A DNA stretch of 14,602 nucleotides, from contig DJBQ01000146.1 of NCBI GenBank assembly GCA_002430125.1, forward strand, positions 10,110 to 24,711, given 5' to 3'. This DNA is from Rhodobacterales bacterium UBA5972. GTDB taxonomy: Bacteria; Pseudomonadota; Alphaproteobacteria; Rhodobacterales; Rhodobacteraceae. Positions within the stretch are counted from its first letter, which is position 1. Every line of letters starts with the position of its first letter. This document shows, one piece after another, positions 1 through 7,119 of the stretch. Under the pieces are notes generated by a model. It saw nothing but the letters and a program-made list of their open reading frames with translations. It made no database searches and was not told where the DNA came from. Made by a program: the position numbers and the translations under genes.

Positions 1-180
1 CAGCACGATACTGCCCGATTTGCGTTCTACCAGTCCGACCAATGACATGAGCGTCGAGGATTTTCCGGCGCCGTTGGCCCCCATGACGGCCAAGATACGG
101 CCTGCCCCCACATGAAACGAAAAGTCGCGCACGGCGATGATGTCGCCATATCCGGCCGACAGATTTGTCACGTCAAGCAT
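1..180 (-). CDS. livF: ABC transporter ATP-binding protein, LivF type (N-terminal part only)
   Basis: The first 60 codons of a second ATPase of a branched-chain-amino-acid-family (HAAT) importer; the rest lies beyond the window. The visible part starts MLDVTNLSAGYG and carries a Walker A motif GANGAGKS at about residues 34-41, which binds ATP on the cytoplasmic face. The ATG at 178-180 lies inside the end of the upstream livG gene (8-base overlap including the livG stop), and a strong Shine-Dalgarno GGAGG stands about 8 bases upstream. The short N-terminus and the position directly after livG are typical of LivF, which pairs with LivG to drive the LivH/LivM permease. What remains unknown is the C-terminal half (signature, Walker B). 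The family call is safe; the substrate is inferred only from the operon. Confidence 0.9.
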   Translation of the reverse strand, partial: MLDVTNLSAGYGDIIAVRDFSFHVGAGRILAVMGANGAGKSSTLMSLVGLVERKSGSIVL

Positions 181-931
181 CGACTGTTCCTCCAAGATAG
201 GCCCGAATGACATCCGGTCTGGCCATGATTTCCTTGGCAGGGCCAAAGGCAAGTGAACGACCCAATTCTTGTACGTAAACCTGCGGACAAATCCGCATGA
301 CTTCGCGCAGGTTATGCTCAATCAGAAGGATCGTCAGACCGTCAGCGTTCAGGGTTTTGATCAAATCCGCCAGCGATTGCGCCTCGGATTGATTGAGACC
401 TGCCAGCGGCTCATCCAGCAATAGGAGTTTCGGGTTCAACGCCAAAGCGCGCGCGACCTCGAGCCGCTTTAGATAGCCAAGCGGCAGCTTGGACGGTTCG
501 GAATGCGCGGCATCCTTCAACCCGACCCGGGTCAGCAATTCCATTGCCCGTTGGTTTTCAGCACTGCGATCAAACGAGCGCATCGCGACTAACGGATTTG
601 ATGTCTTTGCGGCACCGCATGCCAGCGCCACGTTTTCAAGCAACGTCATCGCGCGTAGCGGCTGTACGATTTGCTGGGCCAATGCCAGACCGGCGCGGAT
701 ACGTTGGTTGATCGACATGCCCAGCAGGCTGCGCCCCTCCAACAGGACCTCGCCTTCCTGTGGTTTCACAATGCCAGTGATCACCCGCATCAAGGTGGTT
801 TTACCAGCGCCGTTCGGGCCGACGAAACCAATCAGATCACCGCGATTGATGGTCAACGACGCATTGTCGACCGCCGTCACACCGCCAAACCGAACGGTTA
901 CGTTTTTAACTTCCAGAACAGGTTGCATCAT
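173..931 (-). CDS. livG: ABC transporter ATP-binding protein, LivG type
   Basis: A 252-residue cytoplasmic ATPase of a HAAT-family importer, of normal family length. Visible motifs: Walker A GPNGAGKT at residues 38-45, a somewhat degenerate signature LPLGYLKR near 149-156 (the family usually has LSYG-type), Walker B LLLLDEP at 169-175 and the H-loop His at 206 (LLIEHNL). The long insert between Walker A and the signature and the C-terminal VIRAYLG tail are characteristic of LivG. The gene begins with tandem ATG codons (929-931 and 926-928) that overlap the TGA stop of livM; AGGAG lies 3 bases before the first ATG and 6 before the second, so the second may be the real start. It is translationally coupled to livM and overlaps livF. 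The proposed substrate (histidine, urocanate or a related compound) is inferred from linkage to hutU. Confidence 0.93.
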   Translation of the reverse strand: MMQPVLEVKNVTVRFGGVTAVDNASLTINRGDLIGFVGPNGAGKTTLMRVITGIVKPQEGEVLLEGRSLLGMSINQRIRAGLALAQQIVQPLRAMTLLENVALACGAAKTSNPLVAMRSFDRSAENQRAMELLTRVGLKDAAHSEPSKLPLGYLKRLEVARALALNPKLLLLDEPLAGLNQSEAQSLADLIKTLNADGLTILLIEHNLREVMRICPQVYVQELGRSLAFGPAKEIMARPDVIRAYLGGTVDA

Positions 932-1779
932 GATCTCCTGCGGATTCTTTTGACAGACCGATTGACGATCCCTGCCAACCCGTCGGGCGCCCAGCGCATC
1001 ATTGAAAACAGCAAGGCGCTGTAGACCAGAATTTTGTAGTCATCGACGAACTGGATCATCAGCGGCATTACCGACAAGCCGGCAGCGGCGACGGCAACTC
1101 CCCAAACCGATCCGATGCCGCCAACGATCACCATCGCGAGAACGCTGACGCTTTCGACAAACCCGAAACTGTCAGGCCCAACAAAGCGGAACTGTTGCGC
1201 GTAAAGCGAGCCAGCAACGCCGGCGGCCGCCGTGCCAACCACAAAGGCAATCAGTTTGTATTTGGAAACGTCGATGCCCAACACCCGCGACACGTCTTCG
1301 TTGTCAGCAATCGAGTCAAACACGAAACCCATCCACGAGCGTTTGATCACCAGTGAAAACACCGCAAAAGCCGCAGCAAGTAGCAGGCAGAACGCCATGA
1401 AACCGATCCGTCCAAAAGACGAGGCCTGTATGCCGGAAATGCCGATCTCGCCACCCAGAAAATCTTGTTGACGGACGATGCCGACGAACAGGAACACGAC
1501 CCCCATCGTGGTGATTGCCAGAAAGTCATGTCGGACCCGCAGGCTGGCGATACCAACCAACACGCCAAGGCAACCGGCCAGAACTGCAGCCACCGGGATG
1601 GTCGCGATGAACGGAACCCCCGCCTTCATCATCGCGGCAGTCGTATAGGCACCCACCCCCATGAAAGCCGCATGGCCAAGGCTGATTTGCCCACAGAACC
1701 CGGTGATGAAATTGAGGCTGAGCGCGAACAGAACGCTGATCGCCATCGACGTAATCAAGGTGATTTCATATGCCATCAT
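928..1779 (-). CDS. livM: Branched-chain-amino-acid-family ABC permease, LivM type
   Basis: A 283-residue inner-membrane permease. Hydrophobic segments run along almost the whole chain, starting at about residues 3-27. The motif NFITGFCGQISLGHAAFMGVG near residues 23-43 is the classic LivM/LivH start region, and GGIGSVWGV near 221-229 is the C-terminal coupling motif that contacts the ATPase. A basic tail (VKRIRRRS) closes the protein. Length is short but normal for LivM subunits lacking an N-terminal extension. Start: tandem ATG ATG, with AGGAG 4 bases upstream of the first; the start overlaps the livH TGA by four bases, so translation is probably coupled. It forms the translocation pore with LivH. 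Confidence 0.93.
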   Translation of the reverse strand: MMAYEITLITSMAISVLFALSLNFITGFCGQISLGHAAFMGVGAYTTAAMMKAGVPFIATIPVAAVLAGCLGVLVGIASLRVRHDFLAITTMGVVFLFVGIVRQQDFLGGEIGISGIQASSFGRIGFMAFCLLLAAAFAVFSLVIKRSWMGFVFDSIADNEDVSRVLGIDVSKYKLIAFVVGTAAAGVAGSLYAQQFRFVGPDSFGFVESVSVLAMVIVGGIGSVWGVAVAAAGLSVMPLMIQFVDDYKILVYSALLFSMMRWAPDGLAGIVNRSVKRIRRRS

Positions 1780-2639
1780 TTCGCTCCTAGCAGACCTTGC
1801 GGGCGGACCATCAGAACAAGGATCAGGAACGCGAACGCCAAGGCATCACGTCCCAGAATATGCCCCAGATAAATCGTCCCGAAACTTTCAATAATACCAA
1901 TCGCCATCGCCGCGACCAAAGTGCCGCGAATACTGCCAAGGCCTCCCAGAACGATAATCGCCAGGGCTTTATACGAAGCGACACTGCCCATCGTTGGCTC
2001 GACCAGATTGTTCAGCAAAGCCACCAGAACCCCGGCAGCAGCGGCCAAAGCCGAGCCGATAAAGAAATTCAGATAGCGCACATTCTGGATGTTAATGCCA
2101 AAGGCACGGGCCATCGACGGGTCAGTCACTGTCGCGCGCCACGAAACCCCAAGCCGCGTATTGCCAGACAACCATCCAAGTATGCTCAGCATGACGATTG
2201 ACAGGCCAATCACCAGCATCTCGCCGTATTTCAGGTAAAAACCACCGAAAATCTCGTAATATCCCTGCAAGGGCGGATTTGTATAGGACAGCCCGTAGGG
2301 GCCAAAAATGATACGGAAAATCTCTTCCGAGGCAATGAACATCGCGATCGAAGCGATCAGAGCAATAAAGGGTGGTTTGCCCAACAGCGGTTCGTAGGCC
2401 AGCTTGTAAACCGCCATTCCCACAACGCCAGTCACAACCATCGATACTGCCGTGGCCAGAACCAGACTGCCAGTGGCGTTGGTCACTATCACCCCAAGAT
2501 AGGCGCCAAGCGTAAACAGCGCAGCATGGGCCACATGCAGGATCCTGAGCAGGCCATAAACCAGTGTCAAACCAAGGGCGATCAAAGCGTAAATACTGCC
2601 TTGCACGATTCCCTGTAGCAGAAGTTCAAGATAAAGCAT
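1776..2639 (-). CDS. livH: Branched-chain-amino-acid-family ABC permease, LivH type
   Basis: A 287-residue polytopic inner-membrane protein with about eight hydrophobic stretches. The N-terminal GIVQGSIYALIALGLTLVYG (residues 10-29) and the C-terminal VLGGLGSIRGTLVAA segment (about 230-245) are the recognisable LivH signatures. It is the second permease half of the importer encoded by this operon and overlaps livM by four bases (ATGA). GAGGGTG about 7 bases upstream of the ATG can serve as ribosome binding site. It is separated from the upstream binding-protein gene by 94 bp that contain a strong terminator-like hairpin, so its transcription probably depends on read-through. Substrate is inferred from operon context only. 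Confidence 0.93.
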   Translation of the reverse strand: MLYLELLLQGIVQGSIYALIALGLTLVYGLLRILHVAHAALFTLGAYLGVIVTNATGSLVLATAVSMVVTGVVGMAVYKLAYEPLLGKPPFIALIASIAMFIASEEIFRIIFGPYGLSYTNPPLQGYYEIFGGFYLKYGEMLVIGLSIVMLSILGWLSGNTRLGVSWRATVTDPSMARAFGINIQNVRYLNFFIGSALAAAAGVLVALLNNLVEPTMGSVASYKALAIIVLGGLGSIRGTLVAAMAIGIIESFGTIYLGHILGRDALAFAFLILVLMVRPQGLLGAK

Positions 2640-2690
2640 GTTCAGTCACCCTCTTGCGGTTCGCATCGCGACGAAATGATTTGTCAGGTC

Positions 2691-2720
2691 AAAAACGCCG
2701 CCCGGTTGGGCCGGGCGGCG
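2691..2720 (-). terminator. Rho-independent terminator / attenuator between binding-protein gene and livH
   Basis: A perfect 10-bp GC-rich stem (CGCCGCCCGG paired with CCGGGCGGCG) with a 5-base loop. In the minus-strand transcript it is followed directly by five U residues (AAAAA at 2691-2695 on the given strand). It begins 14 bases after the stop of the binding-protein gene. This is a textbook intrinsic terminator. In ABC importer operons such hairpins usually let the binding protein be made in excess over the membrane parts, by partial termination and 3'-end mRNA protection. That role is inferred. Confidence 0.88.
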
Positions 2721-2733
2721 CGAAAATCTTACC

Positions 2734-3879
2734 TTATTCAGTCGGCGGTGCCAGCAGAGCAGCATCGTCGATGACTGCAAAATGATGCCAGTTGCCGTCT
2801 TTTACGATCTGGACCTGAACTGATTTCTGCACTTCACCCAAAGCGTTGAACGAGATCGTCCCGGTCGAGGCAACCAGGTTTGTCGCAGCAATCGCATCGC
2901 GGATCGCAGCCTTGTCGGTTGTGCCAGCCACTTTCATTGCGGCAGCAAGTACTTTGATCGCTGTGTGACCCGACGCGGCGACCATATCGGATTTGTGGCC
3001 AGTCTTTGCCTCAAAAGTTTTGATAAAATCCTGTGTTTCGGCTGCACTTGAATCGCGGTCCAGCGACGTTGTGATGATTGTGCCTTCGGCGGCTGGGCCA
3101 GCAATTTCAATATAATGCTGCGAGTCATAACCTTCTTGCCCGATCACAGTTGTGGTGATCCCCGCTGCACGCAACTGGCTGACCAGTGGTCCGGCAGTAA
3201 AGAAATAACCCGTGGCATAAATCACATCCGGATTGTCCGAACGGATTTTCGAAACGATCGGGCCAAACTGACGATCCTTGATGCTGTATTCATATTCACC
3301 GATCACTTCGACACCAAACTTTGCGGCGGCTTCCTTGAAGCCAGCTGCCAAGGATTGGCCAAAGTCGTTCTTGATCGTCAAAATGACGGCGCGTTTCAGG
3401 CCAAGGTTTTCACCCGCCAATTTTGCGCCTGCGCGGCCCTGAACTTCACCCACAAACGAGGTACGGAACACATAGTTGCCCGCGCGCGTGATGTCGGGAT
3501 GGATCGCATATGCCGAGATATAAGGAACACCGGCTTCCTGAAAAATCCCGGCGGCAGCGCGGGTCGATCCGGAATAACTGCCTGAAACGGCGGCAACGAC
3601 GCCGTCTTTTTCGATCAGTTTTTGCGCAATCGGTACGGCCTCTTTTGGCGAAGCCTGGTCGTCATAGACAACAAGCTCCAGCATGTCGCCGTTGATACCG
3701 CCAGCCGCATTGACTTGTTCGACGGCCAGTTGTGCACCGTTCAATGCCGATTCACCATCCGCTGCGGCAAATCCTGTCAGCGGTACGTTAAAACCGATTT
3801 TGACGTTTTCAGCGAATGCTGGCGCGGCCATCAGGCCAACGCTGATCGCAGCACCCAGAAGTTTTGATTTTAGTGTCAT
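2734..3879 (-). CDS. Periplasmic substrate-binding protein of a HAAT-family ABC importer (LivJ/LivK-like)
   Basis: A 381-residue type-I periplasmic binding protein (Peripla_BP_6/LivJ family) that delivers substrate to LivHMGF. A Sec signal peptide of about 23 residues (basic start MTLKSK, hydrophobic core, cleavage after APAFA) precedes the mature N-terminus ENVKIGFNVPLTG, typical of the family. Further family landmarks are GGINGDMLELVVYDDQ and the AAVSGSYSGSTRAAA segment near residues 103-117. The ATG at 3877-3879 is chosen because GGGAGA sits just upstream and the signal peptide begins there; the frame stays open 69 codons further upstream, but those codons only mirror the end of hutU. It lies 49 bp downstream of hutU on the same strand and is followed by a strong terminator. 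Ligand unknown from sequence; histidine, urocanate or another imidazole is inferred from context. Confidence 0.92.
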   Translation of the reverse strand: MTLKSKLLGAAISVGLMAAPAFAENVKIGFNVPLTGFAAADGESALNGAQLAVEQVNAAGGINGDMLELVVYDDQASPKEAVPIAQKLIEKDGVVAAVSGSYSGSTRAAAGIFQEAGVPYISAYAIHPDITRAGNYVFRTSFVGEVQGRAGAKLAGENLGLKRAVILTIKNDFGQSLAAGFKEAAAKFGVEVIGEYEYSIKDRQFGPIVSKIRSDNPDVIYATGYFFTAGPLVSQLRAAGITTTVIGQEGYDSQHYIEIAGPAAEGTIITTSLDRDSSAAETQDFIKTFEAKTGHKSDMVAASGHTAIKVLAAAMKVAGTTDKAAIRDAIAATNLVASTGTISFNALGEVQKSVQVQIVKDGNWHHFAVIDDAALLAPPTE

Positions 3880-3928
3880 AGTAGTCTCCCTGTTTTGGTT
3901 GTTAGGTCTGTGTAAAGTTTCCGGTATT

Positions 3929-5599
3929 TCAGCCAAGAATCCCCGGCAGGTTAAGTTTGTGCTCGCGAGCACATTCAAGTGCAGTTTCATATCCCGCATC
4001 TGCGTGACGCCAAACACCCGATGCCGGGTCGTTCCATAAGACGCGTTCAAGTCTTTTGGCGGCAGCGTCTGTGCCATCGGCCACAATCACAACACCGGCA
4101 TGCTGGCTGAACCCCATGCCGACACCGCCGCCATGATGGATACTGACCCAGGTTGCGCCCGAGGCTGTGTTCACCAGCGCGTTCAACAACGGCCAGTCTG
4201 AAACTGCATCTGACCCATCGCGCATTGATTCTGTTTCACGGTTGGGCGAGGCGACGGAACCCGCATCAAGGTGATCGCGTCCGATCACGATCGGGGCCGA
4301 AACTTCGCCGGTTCTGACCATTTCGTTGAACGCTAAACCCAAACGATGCCGGTCGCCCAAACCAACCCAGCAGATCCGTGCGGGCAGGCCTTGGAACGAG
4401 ATGCGTTCCCGCGCCATATCCAGCCAGTTATGCAGATGCTTGTTATCTGGCAGGATTTCCTTGACCTTTTGGTCGGTCTTGTAAATGTCCTCGGGGTCGC
4501 CCGACAGCGCCACCCAACGGAACGGGCCGATGCCGCGACAGAATAGCGGGCGTATGTAAGCCGGTACAAATCCCGGAAAGGCAAAGGCGTCTGTCAGGCC
4601 TTCCTCAAGCGCCATTTGCCGGATGTTGTTGCCGTAATCCACCGTTGGCGTGCCGTCATTGTGGAACGCGACCATCGCTGCAACCTGCACTTTCATGCTG
4701 GCGCGGGCGGCTTTTTCGACTTCTTTTGGCGCGCTTTCCTGCTTTTCTTTCCACTGTGCCATAGTCCAGCCTTGCGGTAGATAACCATGTACCGGATCGT
4801 GCGCCGACGTTTGATCCGTCACAATATCAGGACGAACACCGCGCCGATAAAGTTCGGGAAACACGTCGGCCGCATTGCCCAGTAAGCCCACCGATTTCGC
4901 TTCCCCGGCTTTGGTCCAGCGATCAATCATCGCCAAAGCTTCGTCCAGACTGTCGGTTTTCTCGTCGACATATTTGGTGCGCAGGCGGAAATCGATGCTG
5001 TCAGGATTGCATTCAACTGCCAAACAACAAGCCCCGGCCATAACCGCGGCCAAAGGCTGTGCGCCGCCCATGCCGCCCAAGCCGCCAGTTAATATCCATT
5101 TGCCCTTTAAGCTGCCGCCGTAATGCTGTCGACCGGCCTCCATAAAGGTTTCGTAGGTGCCCTGAACGATGCCTTGGCTGCCAATATAGATCCACGACCC
5201 GGCCGTCATCTGGCCATACATCGCCAGACCTTTTTTATCGAGTTCGTTGAAGTGATCCCAAGTCGCCCAATGCGGCACGAGGTTTGAGTTCGCGATCAAA
5301 ACGCGCGGCGCATCAACATGCGTACGCACTACTGCAACCGGCTTGCCGGATTGCACAACAAGGGTTTCGTCCTCGTTCAGGTCTGTCAGACTTTGGACGA
5401 TCAGGTCGAAATCTTTCCACGTCCGCGCCGCCCGCCCGATCCCGCCATAGACCACCAGTTCATGAGGGTTTTCGGCCACATCCGGGTGCAGGTTGTTCAT
5501 CAACATCCTTAGTGGCGCCTCGGTCAGCCAGCTTTTGGCAGTCAGCGTGGTGCCTGTTGGCGGATAAATGTCGCGGGTGTTTTTGCGCGGGTCGCTCAT
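3929..5599 (-). CDS. hutU: Urocanate hydratase (urocanase, EC 4.2.1.49)
   Basis: A 556-residue cytoplasmic enzyme, the full length of bacterial urocanases. It converts urocanate to 4-imidazolone-5-propionate, the second step of histidine degradation, with a tightly bound NAD+ acting as electrophile. Seen directly: the glycine-rich NAD-binding stretch [12 protein letters not shown] near residues 171-182, Cys410 in GLPARIC (the same number as the known active-site Cys of the Pseudomonas putida enzyme), and [15 protein letters not shown] in the C-terminal part. The ATG at 5597-5599 has CGGAG about 7 bases upstream. It is the first gene of a minus-strand operon continuing into a binding protein and LivHMGF, and it is divergent from a hutC-like repressor gene. 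Probable regulation: repression by that HutC protein, relieved by urocanate. hutH, hutI and hutG are not next to it on either side within the window. Confidence 0.98.
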   Translation of the reverse strand: MSDPRKNTRDIYPPTGTTLTAKSWLTEAPLRMLMNNLHPDVAENPHELVVYGGIGRAARTWKDFDLIVQSLTDLNEDETLVVQSGKPVAVVRTHVDAPRVLIANSNLVPHWATWDHFNELDKKGLAMYGQMTAGSWIYIGSQGIVQGTYETFMEAGRQHYGGSLKGKWILTGGLGGMGGAQPLAAVMAGACCLAVECNPDSIDFRLRTKYVDEKTDSLDEALAMIDRWTKAGEAKSVGLLGNAADVFPELYRRGVRPDIVTDQTSAHDPVHGYLPQGWTMAQWKEKQESAPKEVEKAARASMKVQVAAMVAFHNDGTPTVDYGNNIRQMALEEGLTDAFAFPGFVPAYIRPLFCRGIGPFRWVALSGDPEDIYKTDQKVKEILPDNKHLHNWLDMARERISFQGLPARICWVGLGDRHRLGLAFNEMVRTGEVSAPIVIGRDHLDAGSVASPNRETESMRDGSDAVSDWPLLNALVNTASGATWVSIHHGGGVGMGFSQHAGVVIVADGTDAAAKRLERVLWNDPASGVWRHADAGYETALECAREHKLNLPGILG

Positions 5600-5683
5600 G
5601 ACTGGCTCCGGATTAAGTCGATTGAAGAGTGTGAACTCTGATGCTTGCCCAACTTGATACCTTGCTTAAAGGAATGCTTAATA

Positions 5684-5711
5684 TTAATAAGAATGCACAT
5701 AATAAAGTCAA
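5684..5711 (-). promoter_or_regulatory. Candidate sigma-70 promoter of the hutU operon
   Basis: On the minus strand TTGACT (5706-5711) resembles a -35 box and TATTAA (5684-5689) a -10 box, with a 16-base spacer in an AT-rich stretch. The implied 5' untranslated leader is roughly 78 bases. The -35 box shares four bases with the 16-bp palindrome at 5708-5723, the arrangement expected for a repressor-controlled promoter. The -10 box matches only four of six consensus bases, so the exact site is tentative. Confidence 0.45.
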
Positions 5712-5723
5712 CAAATTTGTTGA
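5708..5723. promoter_or_regulatory. Perfect 16-bp palindrome, candidate HutC operator
   Basis: TCAACAAATTTGTTGA is a perfect inverted repeat in the hutU-hutC divergent region. GntR/HutC proteins bind as dimers to such short palindromes, and this one overlaps the proposed -35 box of hutU. Its sequence differs from the Pseudomonas hut operator as I recall it (a TGTATATACA-like core), so assignment to HutC rests on position and symmetry only. Confidence 0.5.
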
Positions 5724-5744
5724 GATGCCATGAATCAATGCAAA

Positions 5745-5756
5745 ACAAGCGCTTGT
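5745..5756. promoter_or_regulatory. 12-bp perfect palindrome, possible second operator
   Basis: ACAAGCGCTTGT is a perfect inverted repeat 21 bases from the 16-bp palindrome. The two share an ACAA...TTGT outer arm. It could be a second, weaker half of a HutC-controlled region, or a chance palindrome. Confidence 0.3.
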
Positions 5757-5875
5757 AATGAAATATCCGCCACAATGCGCGCGGGTCTTGCTTGCCCGGA
5801 CAGACGAATCACCCTTTTGGGCAGCAATCTGCGATATGAGACAGAAAATAATGTGGCTCGTCATCAGAGAAGAAT

Positions 5876-5889
5876 TGCGATAATTCGCA
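5876..5889. promoter_or_regulatory. Inverted repeat close to hutC start, possible autoregulatory site
   Basis: TGCGATAATTCGCA has 5-bp arms around a TAAT centre and ends 37 bases before the hutC TTG start. It has no sequence similarity to the palindromes nearer hutU, so a different protein or chance is equally possible. Confidence 0.2.
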
Positions 5890-5926
5890 CAGTCAAACTC
5901 ACTATATCCGACTTGGGAAACAGCCT

Positions 5927-6628
5927 TTGAACAAATCGATCCGACATTCCTGGAAAGTTGTGCGCGACAAAATCCAGGCAAAGATTTTGGACTCGACCTA
6001 TGGGCCCGGCGACAAACTGCCAAAGGACGATGATATCGCCATTGAATTGGGCTGCGCGCGGACCACTGTTCAGCGCGCAATGCGTGATTTGTCGGACAGC
6101 GGACTGGTTGAACGCCGGCGCAAAGGCGGCACGCATGTGCGCGCCGATCCGGTGACGCGGGCGACACTGGATATCCCGATCACCCGCCGGGAAGTTGAAC
6201 AAAAAGGCGGGATCTATGGCTATCAACTGGTGAAACAGCAGATGGCCGAAACGCCGCTTTCAGTTGCCGCCAATTTCGGCCTGCAATCGCCCCAATTGAT
6301 GTTACGGATACAGGCGATTCATCTGGCCAATCAACGCCCCTATATATTTGAAGACCGTTGGGTTTCGACCCTGACGGTCCCCGAGATTACCCAGGTCGAT
6401 CTTGCGCAGGAAAGTGCCAACGAATGGCTGGTGCGAAACCGGCCATATTCGCGTTGTGATCTGCGGTTTTATGCGACCAAAGCCGACAGCCACTATGCGT
6501 CTATGCTGAACGCTGAACTGGGCGAGGCCCTGTTCGTTATGGAACGAACAACCTGGATCGGGGCGGACCCAATTACGTCTGTAAAGGCTGTCACCATGCC
6601 CGGTTATCAATTGCTGACACAAATTTAG
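5927..6628 (+). CDS. hutC: HutC-like GntR-family transcriptional repressor of histidine utilisation
   Basis: A 233-residue DNA-binding regulator. Residues about 5-73 form the GntR winged helix (YGPGDKLPKDDDIAIELGCA, then TTVQRAMRDLSDSGLVERRRKGGTHV). The rest is a UTRA effector domain ending in MERTTWIGADPITSVKAVTMPG, which closely matches the C-terminal signature of HutC proteins. HutC represses hut genes and is released by urocanate; a divergent hutU directly upstream fits this. The start is TTG (5927-5929): no ATG or GTG occurs in frame between the upstream stop at 5849-5851 and this codon, and the next ATG (residue 51) would cut into the helix-turn-helix. GGGA about nine bases upstream is a weak ribosome binding site, consistent with low repressor levels. 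Confidence 0.93.
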   Translation: MNKSIRHSWKVVRDKIQAKILDSTYGPGDKLPKDDDIAIELGCARTTVQRAMRDLSDSGLVERRRKGGTHVRADPVTRATLDIPITRREVEQKGGIYGYQLVKQQMAETPLSVAANFGLQSPQLMLRIQAIHLANQRPYIFEDRWVSTLTVPEITQVDLAQESANEWLVRNRPYSRCDLRFYATKADSHYASMLNAELGEALFVMERTTWIGADPITSVKAVTMPGYQLLTQI

Positions 6629-6779
6629 CAAACGCCATGGGTTCGGTTTGCGGGGCGCGTAATGCCGTCGAAGTTAGCCACGTCCTAATCAACGCTATTG
6701 AAAGCAATTCTTGCTGAACCGTTTCTGATGGGCAATTCAGGGCCGATTAATAAATCGCCACGAAACACCCAACTGCTTC

Positions 6780-6995
6780 GGTTATGCTATCGCCAATGTC
6801 CGGCCGTTAAGCGACGTGTCGCCTGATGGCACAAAACTGCGGTTCATTCCGCTTAAAGGCGACGTGCGGCCGATGCGAATGGGGCTGTTGATGGCCAAGG
6901 GTGCCGAGAATGTGTTGACCGTCAAAGCTTTTGTTGATCATTGTCGGGATTTGGTAGCAAAAAAGGCTGTACCGGGTATGAACCTAACATCCTAA
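6780..6995 (+). pseudogene. C-terminal remnant of a LysR-type transcriptional regulator
   Basis: Read in the frame starting at 6780, 71 sense codons precede TAA at 6993-6995. The peptide begins GYAIANVRPLSDVSPDG, continues with RFIPLKGDVRPMRMGLLMAK, and ends KAFVDHCRDLVAKKAVPGM. This is the last strand/helix pattern of a LysR substrate-binding domain, including the Phe-x-x-His-Cys-Arg final helix and the (I/V)PGM tail of one LysR subgroup. The frame upstream runs only to a TGA at 6726-6728 and loses similarity, and no helix-turn-helix part is found in the window. The gene was therefore probably truncated by deletion or rearrangement, leaving about a quarter of the usual roughly 300 residues. 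It may once have regulated the flavoprotein gene 124 bp downstream; that link is inference. Confidence 0.75.
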
Positions 6996-7109
6996 ACGAA
7001 GCATCTGACTTTTGGCCGGGGGCAAAGCGGGACCTAAGCAATGCTTTTGCAATGATGACTTTATCCTTTCCGCGGCCCCGTTAGACCGTCGCAGGAAACC
7101 TGTTTCACT

Positions 7110-7113
7110 GGAG
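7110..7113 (+). promoter_or_regulatory. Ribosome binding site deciding the GTG start of the flavoprotein gene
   Basis: GGAG followed by six bases and then GTG at 7120-7122. It selects the GTG over a TTG 36 codons upstream at 7012, and the resulting N-terminus (RDPRYDILFQP) aligns from residue 2 with trimethylamine dehydrogenase. Confidence 0.75.
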
Positions 7114-7119
7114 ATTAAT

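Larger units (their letters stand above)
6629..7119 (+). other. Gene-poor stretch between hutC and the amine dehydrogenase gene
   Basis: About 490 bases without an intact gene. The first 150 bases hold no coding signal I recognise (several stops in all plus frames, only a 26-codon ATG frame from 6637). The middle is the C-terminal relic of a LysR-type regulator (listed separately). The last 124 bases must contain the leader of the flavoprotein gene; GCAATG occurs twice near 7037-7057, and I could not place a convincing promoter. No terminator-like hairpin was found after hutC. Confidence 0.6.

Noticed and set aside
3880..4086. 69-codon N-terminal extension of the binding protein
   Set aside because: It lies over the end of hutU in another frame. 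A clear signal peptide and ribosome binding site mark the ATG at 3877-3879 as the start.
5626..5639. AGAGT-N4-ACTCT inverted repeat in the hutU leader
   Set aside because: Weak 5-bp arms with no U-tract or link to the start codon; insufficient to claim an operator or riboswitch.
5613..6167. 184-codon open frame on the minus strand across the hutU-hutC intergenic region
   Set aside because: It covers the operator region and the antisense of the hutC winged helix, has low-complexity composition and no family features.
7012..7119. TTG start giving a 36-residue longer flavoprotein
   Set aside because: The extra residues do not fit the family, while GGAG plus GTG at 7120 gives an N-terminus in register with trimethylamine dehydrogenase.
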